DNA from: Alphaproteobacteria bacterium | GTDB lineage: Bacteria; Pseudomonadota; Alphaproteobacteria; Puniceispirillales; Puniceispirillaceae | Assembly: GCA_009936885.1 (NCBI GenBank) | Contig: JAACDT010000093.1 | Coordinates: 1-5,507 of the forward strand | Length of the DNA stretch: 5,507 nucleotides | Reading direction: 5' to 3' | Shown: in pieces, positions 1 through 5,507 of the stretch | Layout of the letters: each line of letters opens with the position of its first letter | How positions within the stretch are numbered: position 1 is the first letter of the stretch | Notes under the pieces: model-generated | Database searches by the model: none | What the model saw: only the letters and a program-made list of their open reading frames with translations | What the model was told of the DNA's origin: nothing | Translations under genes and position numbers: made by a program

Positions 1-55
1 ATTTTTACGTTTTCAAAGTGTTTTAAAAAGACTTTATGTAAATCTTCTCAGTTAC

Positions 56-99
56 GTGTTTAGACCCAAAAAAATAGAGAGTTGCCAGTGTCTAAACAC
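56..99. repeat. Perfect 10-bp inverted repeat with 24-base spacer
   Basis: The left arm GTGTTTAGAC (56-65) and right arm GTCTAAACAC (90-99) are exact reverse complements. The 24-base spacer begins with CC and a run of seven A. As RNA the arms could form a hairpin with a large loop, in which CAA (67-69) and TTG (82-84) could add a short inner stem. Read on the + strand it is followed by T-rich sequence, but not by an uninterrupted T run, so it is at best a weak terminator for an upstream gene. It could instead be a pair of protein-binding half-sites about 34 bp apart. The repeat is directly visible; its role is inferred. Confidence 0.6.
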
Positions 100-179
100 C
101 ATTTTCCGTAATTTTTCTATCGATGATGGTTTATTTTATTTTGTATCTTTAGGTTAAGTTTTTAATTTGTGAAAAACAG

Positions 180-197
180 ATGCAAAGGTACTTGCAT
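180..197. promoter_or_regulatory. Perfect 6-6-6 dyad, candidate operator
   Basis: ATGCAA (180-185) and TTGCAT (192-197) are exact reverse complements around a 6-base centre (AGGTAC). The right arm doubles as the best -35-like hexamer of the leader, where a repressor site would be expected. It does not match the FNR/FnrL pattern (TTGAT-N4-ATCAA). Six-base arms arise by chance fairly often in AT-rich DNA, so this is only a candidate. Confidence 0.3.
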
Positions 198-220
198 TTA
201 TCCGATGTGTAATTTATTCA
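192..220 (+). promoter_or_regulatory. Weak candidate promoter for the nuo operon
   Basis: TTGCAT (192-197) and TATTCA (215-220) are separated by 17 bases, the ideal spacing for a housekeeping sigma factor, but each matches only three of six consensus positions. A better single -10 match is TGTAAT (208-213, five of six), which has no convincing -35 at the right distance. The location, some 50 bases before the nuoA start, is reasonable. I put the operon promoter in this neighbourhood but cannot fix the start site. Confidence 0.25.
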
Positions 221-255
221 CGAGTTTATCATTCAGGCAATTGTTTGAATTTAAT

Positions 256-262
256 GGGGGTG
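256..262 (+). promoter_or_regulatory. Ribosome binding site that decides the nuoA start
   Basis: GGGGGTG differs from the strong Shine-Dalgarno GGAGGTG at one base and lies 9 bases before the ATG at 272. It overlaps the upstream in-frame candidates (ATG 254, GTG 260) and follows TTG 245, which argues against those starts. ATG 278 remains a less likely alternative. Confidence 0.65.
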
Positions 263-271
263 ACATTTAGC

Positions 272-637
272 ATGGATATGTATTTATCCGAATATTTACC
301 AATAGCTGTTTTTTTGGTGGTAGCCATCGTGCTGTCGGCTGCATTTGTTATAGGGTCTGTATTGATTGGACGAAGTGAGCCAGATATAGAAAAGCTTACA
401 GCTTATGAATGCGGGTTTGACGCCTTTAACGACTCTCGCAAACCGTTTGATGTTCGTTTTTATCTCGTTGCAATCTTATTTATTATTTTTGATCTTGAAA
501 TTGCATTTCTGTTTCCCTGGGCTGTGGCATTAGGCGAAATCGGATTGATGGGGTTTTGGTCGATGATGGTATTCCTTGGGGTTTTAACAATTGGTTTTAT
601 TTATGAGTGGAAAAAAGGAGCATTAGAATGGGAGTGA
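272..637 (+). CDS. nuoA: NADH-quinone oxidoreductase subunit A (ND3-type membrane subunit)
   Basis: This is a small membrane subunit of complex I (ND3 in mitochondria), at the junction of the peripheral and membrane arms near the quinone channel. The 121-residue protein has three hydrophobic segments, at about 9-32, 62-85 and 94-112. The loop after the first carries the family motif YECGFD (45-50); its Cys47 matches the ND3 cysteine that marks active/deactive states in mitochondria. The second segment holds the conserved [18 protein letters not shown] stretch with acidic residues Asp74 and Glu76. The start at 272 is chosen for its Shine-Dalgarno and the usual family length; the frame extends upstream to TTG 245, which would add nine residues. 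The end overlaps nuoB by 10 bases, which suggests coupled translation. Identification is secure; only the start is open. Confidence 0.95.
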   Translation: MDMYLSEYLPIAVFLVVAIVLSAAFVIGSVLIGRSEPDIEKLTAYECGFDAFNDSRKPFDVRFYLVAILFIIFDLEIAFLFPWAVALGEIGLMGFWSMMVFLGVLTIGFIYEWKKGALEWE

Positions 638-1176
638 TACCGCCTCGAATGGATGTCCCCATACCTCCGGGTGAAACACAAGATAAAATCTTAAACGCGG
701 TTACTGATGAGATTACAAATAAAGGGTTTGTGATTGCCAGCGCAGATAAACTCTTTAATTGGGCGCGCTCAGGCTCTCTATGGCCTATGACGTTTGGATT
801 AGCCTGTTGCGCGGTTGAGATGATGCATGCAGCAGCAAGCAGATATGATATGGACCGCTATGGTATGTTGTTTCGGCCAAGTCCAAGACAGTCTGATGTA
901 ATGATTGTGGCTGGAACATTAACAAATAAAATGGCACCCGCATTAAGACGTGTTTATGACCAGATGCCAGAACCTAGATGGGTTTTGTCAATGGGTTCAT
1001 GCGCAAATGGGGGTGGGTATTATCACTATTCCTATGCGGTTGTGAGGGGGTGCGACCGTATCGTGCCAGTAGATGTTTATGTTCCCGGATGCCCGCCAAC
1101 AGCAGAAGCATTGATTTATGGGCTATTGCAATTGCAGAAAAAAATCAAACGCACCGAGACGATTGCCAGAAGGTAA
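628..1176 (+). CDS. nuoB: NADH-quinone oxidoreductase subunit B (cluster N2 subunit, PSST type)
   Basis: NuoB carries the [4Fe-4S] cluster N2, the last in the chain, which hands electrons to ubiquinone at the interface with NuoD. The 182-residue protein contains all four ligands: the adjacent pair Cys60-Cys61 in GLACCAVEM, Cys125 in [11 protein letters not shown], and Cys155 in VPGCPP. The conserved [20 protein letters not shown] segment (83-102) is also present. Length is normal for proteobacteria. An in-frame GTG at 607 would add seven residues, but ATG 628 has AAGGAG at 615-620 with 7-base spacing and gives the usual short N-terminus. The gene starts inside the end of nuoA. The basic tail [12 protein letters not shown] is encoded partly by a short tandem repeat that runs across the stop codon. 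Confidence 0.97.
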   Translation: MGVIPPRMDVPIPPGETQDKILNAVTDEITNKGFVIASADKLFNWARSGSLWPMTFGLACCAVEMMHAAASRYDMDRYGMLFRPSPRQSDVMIVAGTLTNKMAPALRRVYDQMPEPRWVLSMGSCANGGGYYHYSYAVVRGCDRIVPVDVYVPGCPPTAEALIYGLLQLQKKIKRTETIARR

Positions 1177-1210
1177 ATATCAGAGAAGATAAATACCAGA
1201 AGATAAAATT
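1166..1210 (+). repeat. Three imperfect tandem copies of a ~15-bp unit across the nuoB stop
   Basis: Three successive units begin at about 1166, 1181 and 1196 and share the core CAGA(GA)AGATAAATA. The first reads CCAGAAGGTAAATAT, the second has two extra bases (CAGAGAAGATAAATA), and the third reads CCAGAAGATAAAATT. The first unit includes the last nuoB codons and its TAA stop; the other two fill the gap before nuoC. Simple local duplication is the likely origin. I have no evidence for a function. Confidence 0.5.
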
Positions 1211-1237
1211 ATAATTAGTTAAAGTAGGTCTAATTTT
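1205..1237 (+). promoter_or_regulatory. AT-rich hairpin framing the nuoC ribosome binding site
   Basis: AATTAG (1213-1218) can pair with CTAATT (1230-1235), leaving the likely nuoC Shine-Dalgarno AGGT (1226-1229) at the 3' side of the loop. A competing pairing joins AAAATTA (1205-1211) to TAATTTT (1231-1237). Either fold ends just before the GTG start. The stems are almost all A-U and would be weak, so any effect on nuoC translation is conjecture. Confidence 0.25.
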
Positions 1238-1238
1238 C

Positions 1239-1913
1239 GTGACAACCGCAGATATTATCAATCCTGAAATGACAAACAATAATACGGAGCACTCTTTTGA
1301 GGCTTTGGCAACACAATTATTGGCTAATTCAGCAGAACGCGTACCTTCTTTAAATGGCCAGTTGGTCTATCGATGTGAGCTGAATAAACTAATTTCAGTT
1401 TTAAATCTTCTCAAAGCAAATGAAAGCCTAGATTTCTCGCAGCTATCTGATCTGACTGCGGTAGATTATCCAGGTCGAATACAAAGATTTGAGCTTGTAT
1501 ATCAACTGTTATCTATAACACATAATCGGCGCATTAGAATTATTTGCGCTATCGATGAGGGGCAAATAGTTCCATCTGCAACTGGCGTTTATAAATCTGC
1601 TGAATGGCCAGAAAGGGAAGTCTGGGATATGTATGGGTTATTCTTCTCTGACCATCCAGATCTTAGGCGTTTGTTAACAGACTATGGATTTGAAGGTCAT
1701 CCATTGCGCAAGGATTTCCCCCTAACAGGATATGTAGAAGTCAGATATGACGACATAGAAAGGCGGGTTGCCTACCAGCCGGTTCAGTTGACACAAGAAT
1801 ATAGGGATTTTGACTTCTTAAGCCCATGGGAGGGGGACCAAGAACTGGTTCACTCCTCGTTAAATGCAGAATCTGAAAGTAAAGTAAATGCCAAGAAAGA
1901 CGGGTACTCTTAA
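1239..1913 (+). CDS. nuoC: NADH-quinone oxidoreductase subunit C (30 kDa type)
   Basis: NuoC is a structural subunit of the complex I connecting module; it binds no cofactor and packs against NuoD. The 224-residue protein contains the 30 kDa family signature at 125-146 (EREVWDMYGLFF, then His139 and basic residues 143-144). The GHPLRKDFPLTGY block follows at 153-165, and the conserved DLTAVDYPGR with RFELVYQLLS lies at 71-93. The first 20 and last 25 or so residues are polar and poorly conserved, as is normal. The GTG start follows AGGT at 1226-1229 with 9-base spacing; an ATG ten codons later lacks a ribosome binding site. It is preceded by the operon's only sizeable gap (62 bases) and ends three bases before nuoD. 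It is not fused to nuoD, unlike enterobacterial nuoCD. Confidence 0.95.
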   Translation: MTTADIINPEMTNNNTEHSFEALATQLLANSAERVPSLNGQLVYRCELNKLISVLNLLKANESLDFSQLSDLTAVDYPGRIQRFELVYQLLSITHNRRIRIICAIDEGQIVPSATGVYKSAEWPEREVWDMYGLFFSDHPDLRRLLTDYGFEGHPLRKDFPLTGYVEVRYDDIERRVAYQPVQLTQEYRDFDFLSPWEGDQELVHSSLNAESESKVNAKKDGYS

Positions 1914-1916
1914 CAT

Positions 1917-3095
1917 ATGGGCGAAATGCAGATTAGACCACTAACCCTTAATTTTGGCCCGCAACACCCTGCTGCCCATGGTGTTTTGCGGCTTGTTCTT
2001 GAGATGGATGGAGAAGTTATCCAGCGTGCGGACCCCCACGTAGGACTCCTTCACAGAGGCACAGAAAAGCTAATCGAACAAAAAACCTATTTGCAAGCAC
2101 TTCCTTATTTTGATCGTTTGGATTATGTATCACCAATGAACCAAGAGCATGTATGGGCTCTGGCAATCGAATCTGCATTACAAATTGAAGTTCCCAGAAG
2201 AGCGCAGCTTATCAGGGTGATGTTTTGTGAGATAGGACGGATTTTAAATCATCTACTAAACCTTACTACCTTTGCAATTGATGTTGGGGCGATGACACCC
2301 TTACTATGGGGATTTGAGGAACGAGAGCATTTAATGGAATTTTGTGAGCGTGCTTCTGGCGCGCGCTTGCATGCTGCCTATTTCCGCCCAGGCGGTGTTC
2401 ATCAGGATATTCCAGACGGGCTGGCAGAAGATATCCTTAATTGGTGTGATAAATTTCCTAACTTTATTACAGATTTAGAAACCTTATTAACCGATAACCG
2501 CATTTTTAAGCAGAGAACAGTTGATATTGGAGTTTTGTCTGCTGATAACGCGCTGGCTTTAGGGATGAGCGGTCCGGTAATTCGAGCATCTGGACTTGCA
2601 TGGGATTTAAGAAAGTCAAATCCGTATGATGCCTATGATGAAATGAAATTTGATATACCGGTTGGCAAAACAGGTGATTGTTATGCACGGTATCTGGTTC
2701 GTGTTGAGGAAATGAAGCAATCTTTGTCAATCATTAAGCAGGCGATTCATAAGATGGAGCCTGGCCCTGTTCTTGCGCAGAATAATAAAATCACACCTCC
2801 GCGCAGGAGTGACATGAAAATGTCAATGGAATCCTTGATCCATCACTTCAAAATATACACAGAAGGGTTCCATGTTCCGGCTTCTGAGAGCTATACCGCA
2901 GTAGAAGCACCAAAAGGCGAATTTGGTGTTTATCTGGTATCAGACGGAAGCAATAAGCCCTACCGTTGCAAGATTAGGGCGCCCGGGTACTTCTTTATGG
3001 CTGCGGTAGATGAGATGTCTAGAGGGCATATGTTAGCTGACTCAGTTGCTATTATTGGTTCATTAGATGTTGTATTTGGCGAGATAGATAGATGA
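1917..3095 (+). CDS. nuoD: NADH-quinone oxidoreductase subunit D (49 kDa type, quinone site)
   Basis: NuoD derives from the large subunit of [NiFe] hydrogenases without the metal site, and forms the ubiquinone pocket with NuoB. The 392-residue protein shows GPQHPAAHG (14-22), whose His21 aligns by local sequence with mitochondrial 49 kDa His59, and FDRLDY, whose Tyr70 aligns with Tyr108. These two residues contact the quinone headgroup. Arg47 in LLHRG matches the arginine dimethylated in mitochondria, and Asp122 in IDVGAMTP is also conserved. The protein ends in the typical VVFGEIDR. Start choice: ATG 1917 is three bases after nuoC but has only a weak Shine-Dalgarno. ATG 1926, giving [11 protein letters not shown], is possible and would remove three residues. 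The stop overlaps the nuoE start as ATGA (3092-3095). Near the C-terminus, [13 protein letters not shown] departs from the more usual PGFAHL form. Confidence 0.97.
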   Translation: MGEMQIRPLTLNFGPQHPAAHGVLRLVLEMDGEVIQRADPHVGLLHRGTEKLIEQKTYLQALPYFDRLDYVSPMNQEHVWALAIESALQIEVPRRAQLIRVMFCEIGRILNHLLNLTTFAIDVGAMTPLLWGFEEREHLMEFCERASGARLHAAYFRPGGVHQDIPDGLAEDILNWCDKFPNFITDLETLLTDNRIFKQRTVDIGVLSADNALALGMSGPVIRASGLAWDLRKSNPYDAYDEMKFDIPVGKTGDCYARYLVRVEEMKQSLSIIKQAIHKMEPGPVLAQNNKITPPRRSDMKMSMESLIHHFKIYTEGFHVPASESYTAVEAPKGEFGVYLVSDGSNKPYRCKIRAPGYFFMAAVDEMSRGHMLADSVAIIGSLDVVFGEIDR

Positions 3096-3760
3096 GCATT
3101 CACGACCTAGTTGCTGACGATCAGCCAGAAAAATTTTCATTTTCAGCTGAAAATGAAGATAAGATAGTAAGAATTATAGCTAAATATCCAGAGGGCAGGC
3201 AGGCATCTGCTGTGATGCCCCTCCTGGATTTGGCTCAAAGGCAGCATGATAATTGGATCCCAATGAAAGCAATTGAGCTTATCGCAGAGCGTCTTGGGAT
3301 GGCAAAGATTAGAGTTCTTGAGGTTGCTAGCTTTTACACAATGTATAATTTGAAGCCAGTGGGTAAGTACTTCCTGCAATTATGTGGAACTACCCCTTGT
3401 ATGCTTCGTGGTTCTGAAGATGTAACACGTTGCATTAAAGATAAACTGGGTATTAGCTCTGGCGAGATGACATCTGATGGCAAGTTTAGCCTTCTTGAGG
3501 TTGAGTGCCTTGGTGCGTGTGTGAATGCGCCTATTATTCAGGTAAATGATGATTTTTACGAGGATCTTGATTATGATTCAACTGAAATATTAATCGATGC
3601 CTTAAGTAAGGATACGCCGCCGCCAATTGGGTCTGTTAAGATGCGCTCTGGCTCACAAGCTGAAACAGGTCCGACCTCATTAGAAAAAATGGCGGCTAAA
3701 TCGCAAAAAAAGAAATCTGAAAAAACGGCTGGCAATTCGGCTGAGCAGAGTAGGAACTAA
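3092..3760 (+). CDS. nuoE: NADH-quinone oxidoreductase subunit E (24 kDa type, cluster N1a)
   Basis: NuoE is a thioredoxin-fold [2Fe-2S] protein of the NADH dehydrogenase module. It carries cluster N1a next to the FMN of NuoF. Of 222 residues, about 20-90 form the helical N-terminal part ([29 protein letters not shown]). The four ligands are Cys98 and Cys103 in [11 protein letters not shown], and Cys139 and Cys143 in [12 protein letters not shown]. The conserved core ends near 180. The last 40 or so residues are a low-complexity tail rich in Lys, Ser, Ala and Gln, longer than the E. coli protein (about 166 residues); similar tails occur in alphaproteobacterial NuoE. The start overlaps the nuoD stop in an ATGA arrangement with no clear Shine-Dalgarno, so translation probably depends on nuoD. 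Confidence 0.97.
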   Translation: MSIHDLVADDQPEKFSFSAENEDKIVRIIAKYPEGRQASAVMPLLDLAQRQHDNWIPMKAIELIAERLGMAKIRVLEVASFYTMYNLKPVGKYFLQLCGTTPCMLRGSEDVTRCIKDKLGISSGEMTSDGKFSLLEVECLGACVNAPIIQVNDDFYEDLDYDSTEILIDALSKDTPPPIGSVKMRSGSQAETGPTSLEKMAAKSQKKKSEKTAGNSAEQSRN

Positions 3761-3763
3761 TTA

Positions 3764-5050
3764 ATGTTACAGGATAAAGACCGTATTTTTACTAATATTT
3801 ATGGCTGGCAGGAAGCTGGCTTATCTGGCGCTAAAAAACGTGGCGACTGGGATAATACAAAAGCGATATTAGCAGTTGGGCATGATGAAATCGTGGATAG
3901 GATCAAGCAGTCTGGATTGCGCGGACGCGGCGGTGCTGGTTTTCCAACAGGGGTAAAATGGTCTTTTATGCCAAAAGAGGTAACTAATAGACCTCATTAT
4001 TTAGTGGTTAATGCAGATGAGTCTGAGCCTGGCACCTGTAAAGATAGAGATATTATAAGGCACGAGCCTCATAAGCTAATCGAAGGATGCTTGATAGCTG
4101 GTTTTGCCATGAGAGCGCATGTAGCATATATTTATATTCGTGGTGAATTTGTAAATGAATACAGGGCATTACAGAGTGCAGTAGATGAGGCTTATGAAGA
4201 TGGCCTGCTTGGCAGTAATGCTGCAAATTCTGGGTGGGCGTTTGATGTTCATGTGCATCGTGGCGCTGGCGCTTATATTTGCGGTGAAGAAACAGCGCTT
4301 CTTGAGTCACTAGAGGGTAAGAAGGGGCAACCAAGATTAAAGCCTCCATTTCCAGCAGGTGTTGGTTTATATGGCTGTCCAACTACTGTAAATAATGTTG
4401 AGTCTATTGCTGTTGGCCCTACCATACTGCGCCGCGGGACAGATTGGTTTTCCTCGCTGGGAAAAGAAAATAACACAGGAACAAAGTTATTTTGTATCTC
4501 TGGTCATGTAAATGCGCCTTGTAATGTTGAAGAAGAAATGGGCATTCCATTAAAGGAGTTGCTAGAAAAGCATGCTGGTGGTGTGCGTGGTGGTTGGGAT
4601 AATTTATTAGCGGTTATTCCAGGTGGCTCATCTACACCTCTTTTAACAAAAGATGTGTGTGAGACAATGACAATGGATTTTGATGCGCTAAAGGCAGCAG
4701 GAACAGGGCTTGGTACGGCTGGGATTATCGTAATGGATAAAAGCACGGATATTGTGCGTGCAATAAGCCGTCTATCCTATTTCTACAAGCATGAGAGTTG
4801 CGGGCAATGCACACCTTGCAGAGAAGGAACCGGATGGATGTGGCGGATGATGGACAGGATGGTCAGGGGACAGGCAGAGCCTCATGAAATAGACACTTTA
4901 TATGAAATCACAAAACAAGTTGAGGGTCATACGATTTGTGCGCTAGGAGATGCTGCAGCATGGCCAATTCAAGGATTGATCAAAAACTTCCGTCCAGAAA
5001 TTGAGCGGCGGATCGAGATGAATAAAACAGTTACGCAAGCTGCGGAATAG
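3764..5050 (+). CDS. nuoF: NADH-quinone oxidoreductase subunit F (51 kDa type, FMN and NADH site)
   Basis: NuoF is the electron entry subunit: it binds NADH, takes its hydride onto FMN and passes electrons to [4Fe-4S] cluster N3. The 428-residue protein has the glycine-rich nucleotide/FMN loop [13 protein letters not shown] (51-63), then [17 protein letters not shown] (81-97) lining the same pocket. The family signature [19 protein letters not shown] lies at 167-185. The N3 ligands are Cys346, Cys349 and Cys352 in [12 protein letters not shown], plus Cys392 in [18 protein letters not shown]-type segment covers roughly 240-330. Length is typical of alphaproteobacteria and mitochondria. The ATG is three bases after the nuoE stop, with AGGA at 3752-3755 and 8-base spacing. 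No residue expected for catalysis is missing. Confidence 0.98.
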   Translation: MLQDKDRIFTNIYGWQEAGLSGAKKRGDWDNTKAILAVGHDEIVDRIKQSGLRGRGGAGFPTGVKWSFMPKEVTNRPHYLVVNADESEPGTCKDRDIIRHEPHKLIEGCLIAGFAMRAHVAYIYIRGEFVNEYRALQSAVDEAYEDGLLGSNAANSGWAFDVHVHRGAGAYICGEETALLESLEGKKGQPRLKPPFPAGVGLYGCPTTVNNVESIAVGPTILRRGTDWFSSLGKENNTGTKLFCISGHVNAPCNVEEEMGIPLKELLEKHAGGVRGGWDNLLAVIPGGSSTPLLTKDVCETMTMDFDALKAAGTGLGTAGIIVMDKSTDIVRAISRLSYFYKHESCGQCTPCREGTGWMWRMMDRMVRGQAEPHEIDTLYEITKQVEGHTICALGDAAAWPIQGLIKNFRPEIERRIEMNKTVTQAAE

Positions 5051-5061
5051 AGATGAGATAA

Positions 5062-5507
5062 ATGCCTAAATTAACGGTAAATTCTATAGAAGTTGAGGTA
5101 GAGCAGGGGGCAAGCGTGCTTCAGGCATGTGAGGAAGCTGGTTTCGAAATCCCACGTTTTTGCTATCATGAACGTCTGTCAATTGCGGGTAATTGCAGGA
5201 TGTGTCTTGTTGACATGGAACGAGCGCCCAAGCCTATCGCTAGTTGTGCGATGCCTGCCGCGGATGGAATGGTAATCAGCACCCAAACAGACCGTGTTAA
5301 AAAAGCACGTGAAGGGGTAATGGAATTTCTGTTGGTAAATCACCCTCTTGATTGTCCTATTTGTGACCAAGGCGGGGAGTGCGATTTGCAAGATCAGGCC
5401 ATGGGGTACGGCCATGATGGTTCGCGATATAAAGAAGCAAAGCGAGCTGTTGAAGAAAAACAAATGGGTCCGCTGATTAAGACAATTATGACACGATGTA
5501 TCCATTG
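5062..5507 (+). CDS. nuoG: NADH-quinone oxidoreductase subunit G, N-terminal part (75 kDa type, truncated by window end)
   Basis: NuoG carries the middle of the Fe-S wire from NuoF towards NuoB. Only 148 codons plus two bases are visible; the full family is near 690 residues. The ferredoxin domain (about 1-78) has the N1b [2Fe-2S] ligands Cys34, Cys45, Cys48 and Cys62 ([22 protein letters not shown]). The next domain has the N5 [4Fe-4S] ligands His94, Cys98, Cys101 and Cys107 in [20 protein letters not shown], with the unusual histidine ligand. The last visible residues, MTRCIH, start the N4 site at Cys146; the window ends on TG, consistent with the next Cys codon. The ATG follows nuoF by 11 bases, with a weak purine-rich GATGAGA as ribosome binding site; an earlier ATG at 5053 hits a stop after two codons. 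The frame is open to the edge. Confidence 0.97.
   Translation, partial: MPKLTVNSIEVEVEQGASVLQACEEAGFEIPRFCYHERLSIAGNCRMCLVDMERAPKPIASCAMPAADGMVISTQTDRVKKAREGVMEFLLVNHPLDCPICDQGGECDLQDQAMGYGHDGSRYKEAKRAVEEKQMGPLIKTIMTRCIH

Larger units (their letters stand above)
1..271. other. Non-coding AT-rich leader upstream of nuoA
   Basis: This stretch holds no gene I can support. One + frame is open from the left edge to a stop near 156, but its translation is rich in Phe, Leu and Ser, resembles no family I know, and runs across a perfect inverted repeat. The - strand gives only very short frames. I see no tRNA-like cloverleaf. The stretch contains the 56-99 inverted repeat, the 180-197 dyad, weak promoter-like hexamers and the nuoA ribosome binding site. 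It is best read as the intergenic region that carries the operon's promoter and possibly the end of an upstream transcript. Confidence 0.75.

Noticed and set aside
90..118. Strong rho-independent terminator at the inverted repeat
   Set aside because: The T-rich stretch after the right arm is broken by CCG and A, the stem is only moderately GC-rich and the loop is 24 bases, so I list a repeat rather than a terminator.
2..156. Open + frame from the left edge, possibly the C-terminus of an upstream gene
   Set aside because: About 51 codons, rich in Phe, Leu, Ser and Asn, with no recognisable family and running through the perfect inverted repeat. AT-rich non-coding DNA read in a lucky frame explains it better.
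154..165. TTAA-N4-TTAA resembling a CtrA box
   Set aside because: The CtrA consensus is TTAA-N7-TTAA; the spacing here is four, so this is ordinary AT-rich sequence.
978..1214. Overlapping + frame inside the end of nuoB
   Set aside because: It lies in another frame of a strongly conserved nuoB region with all N2 ligands, has no ribosome binding site, and its end is only the tandem repeat.
2506..2730. Antisense frame within nuoD
   Set aside because: Composition is that of a shadow frame (rich in His, Gln and Leu), with no family resemblance, opposite a conserved gene.
4053..4746. Several antisense frames within nuoF
   Set aside because: All are opposite highly conserved NuoF coding sequence and show no protein-like motifs or plausible ribosome binding sites.
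5179..5505. Antisense frame opposite nuoG
   Set aside because: The + strand encodes unmistakable NuoG N1b and N5 motifs; the antisense translation resembles nothing.
1..5507. An undescribed defence, mobile or biosynthetic system
   Set aside because: Apart from the short leader and small gaps, the whole window is accounted for by intact, canonical nuo genes. I see no transposase, CRISPR repeats, toxin-antitoxin pair or unknown gene.

Overview
The window is the 5' part of a nuo operon, which encodes the proton-pumping NADH:ubiquinone oxidoreductase (respiratory complex I). Seven genes lie head to tail on the + strand in the order nuoA, nuoB, nuoC, nuoD, nuoE, nuoF, nuoG. The last is cut by the window end after 148 codons. 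All seven reading frames are intact. Every Fe-S ligand motif expected in the visible parts is present, so the enzyme looks functional.

Organism: the protein sequences look alphaproteobacterial and close to the mitochondrial type. NuoC and NuoD are separate, not fused as in enterobacteria. NuoE is long, with a charged C-terminal tail. NuoA, NuoD, NuoF and NuoG carry long stretches that read like mitochondrial ND3, 49 kDa, 51 kDa and 75 kDa subunits. Codon choice leans towards A/T, and the leader and the nuoB-nuoC gap are very AT-rich, so this is an AT-leaning alphaproteobacterium. I cannot name the genus from sequence alone.

Layout: positions 1-271 are a non-coding AT-rich leader. It holds a perfect 10-bp inverted repeat (56-65/90-99), a perfect 6-6-6 dyad (180-197) and weak promoter-like hexamers, and ends in the nuoA ribosome binding site. 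nuoA (272-637) overlaps nuoB (628-1176) by 10 bases. A 62-base gap follows, the only sizeable one in the operon; it carries a short tandem repeat and an AT-rich hairpin around the nuoC ribosome binding site. nuoC (1239-1913), nuoD (1917-3095), nuoE (3092-3760), nuoF (3764-5050) and nuoG (from 5062) are then packed with gaps of 3, -4, 3 and 11 bases.

How they work together: NuoE, NuoF and NuoG form the NADH-oxidising module (FMN plus an Fe-S chain). NuoB, NuoC and NuoD form the connecting module that passes electrons through cluster N2 to ubiquinone. NuoA is the small membrane subunit at the junction with the proton-pumping arm. The remaining subunits (nuoH-nuoN) are not in the window and are expected downstream.

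I found no mobile element, CRISPR array, RNA gene or undescribed system. This is a conserved housekeeping region, and the points worth a second look are small: the leader repeats, the nuoB-nuoC gap and a few lineage-type protein details.
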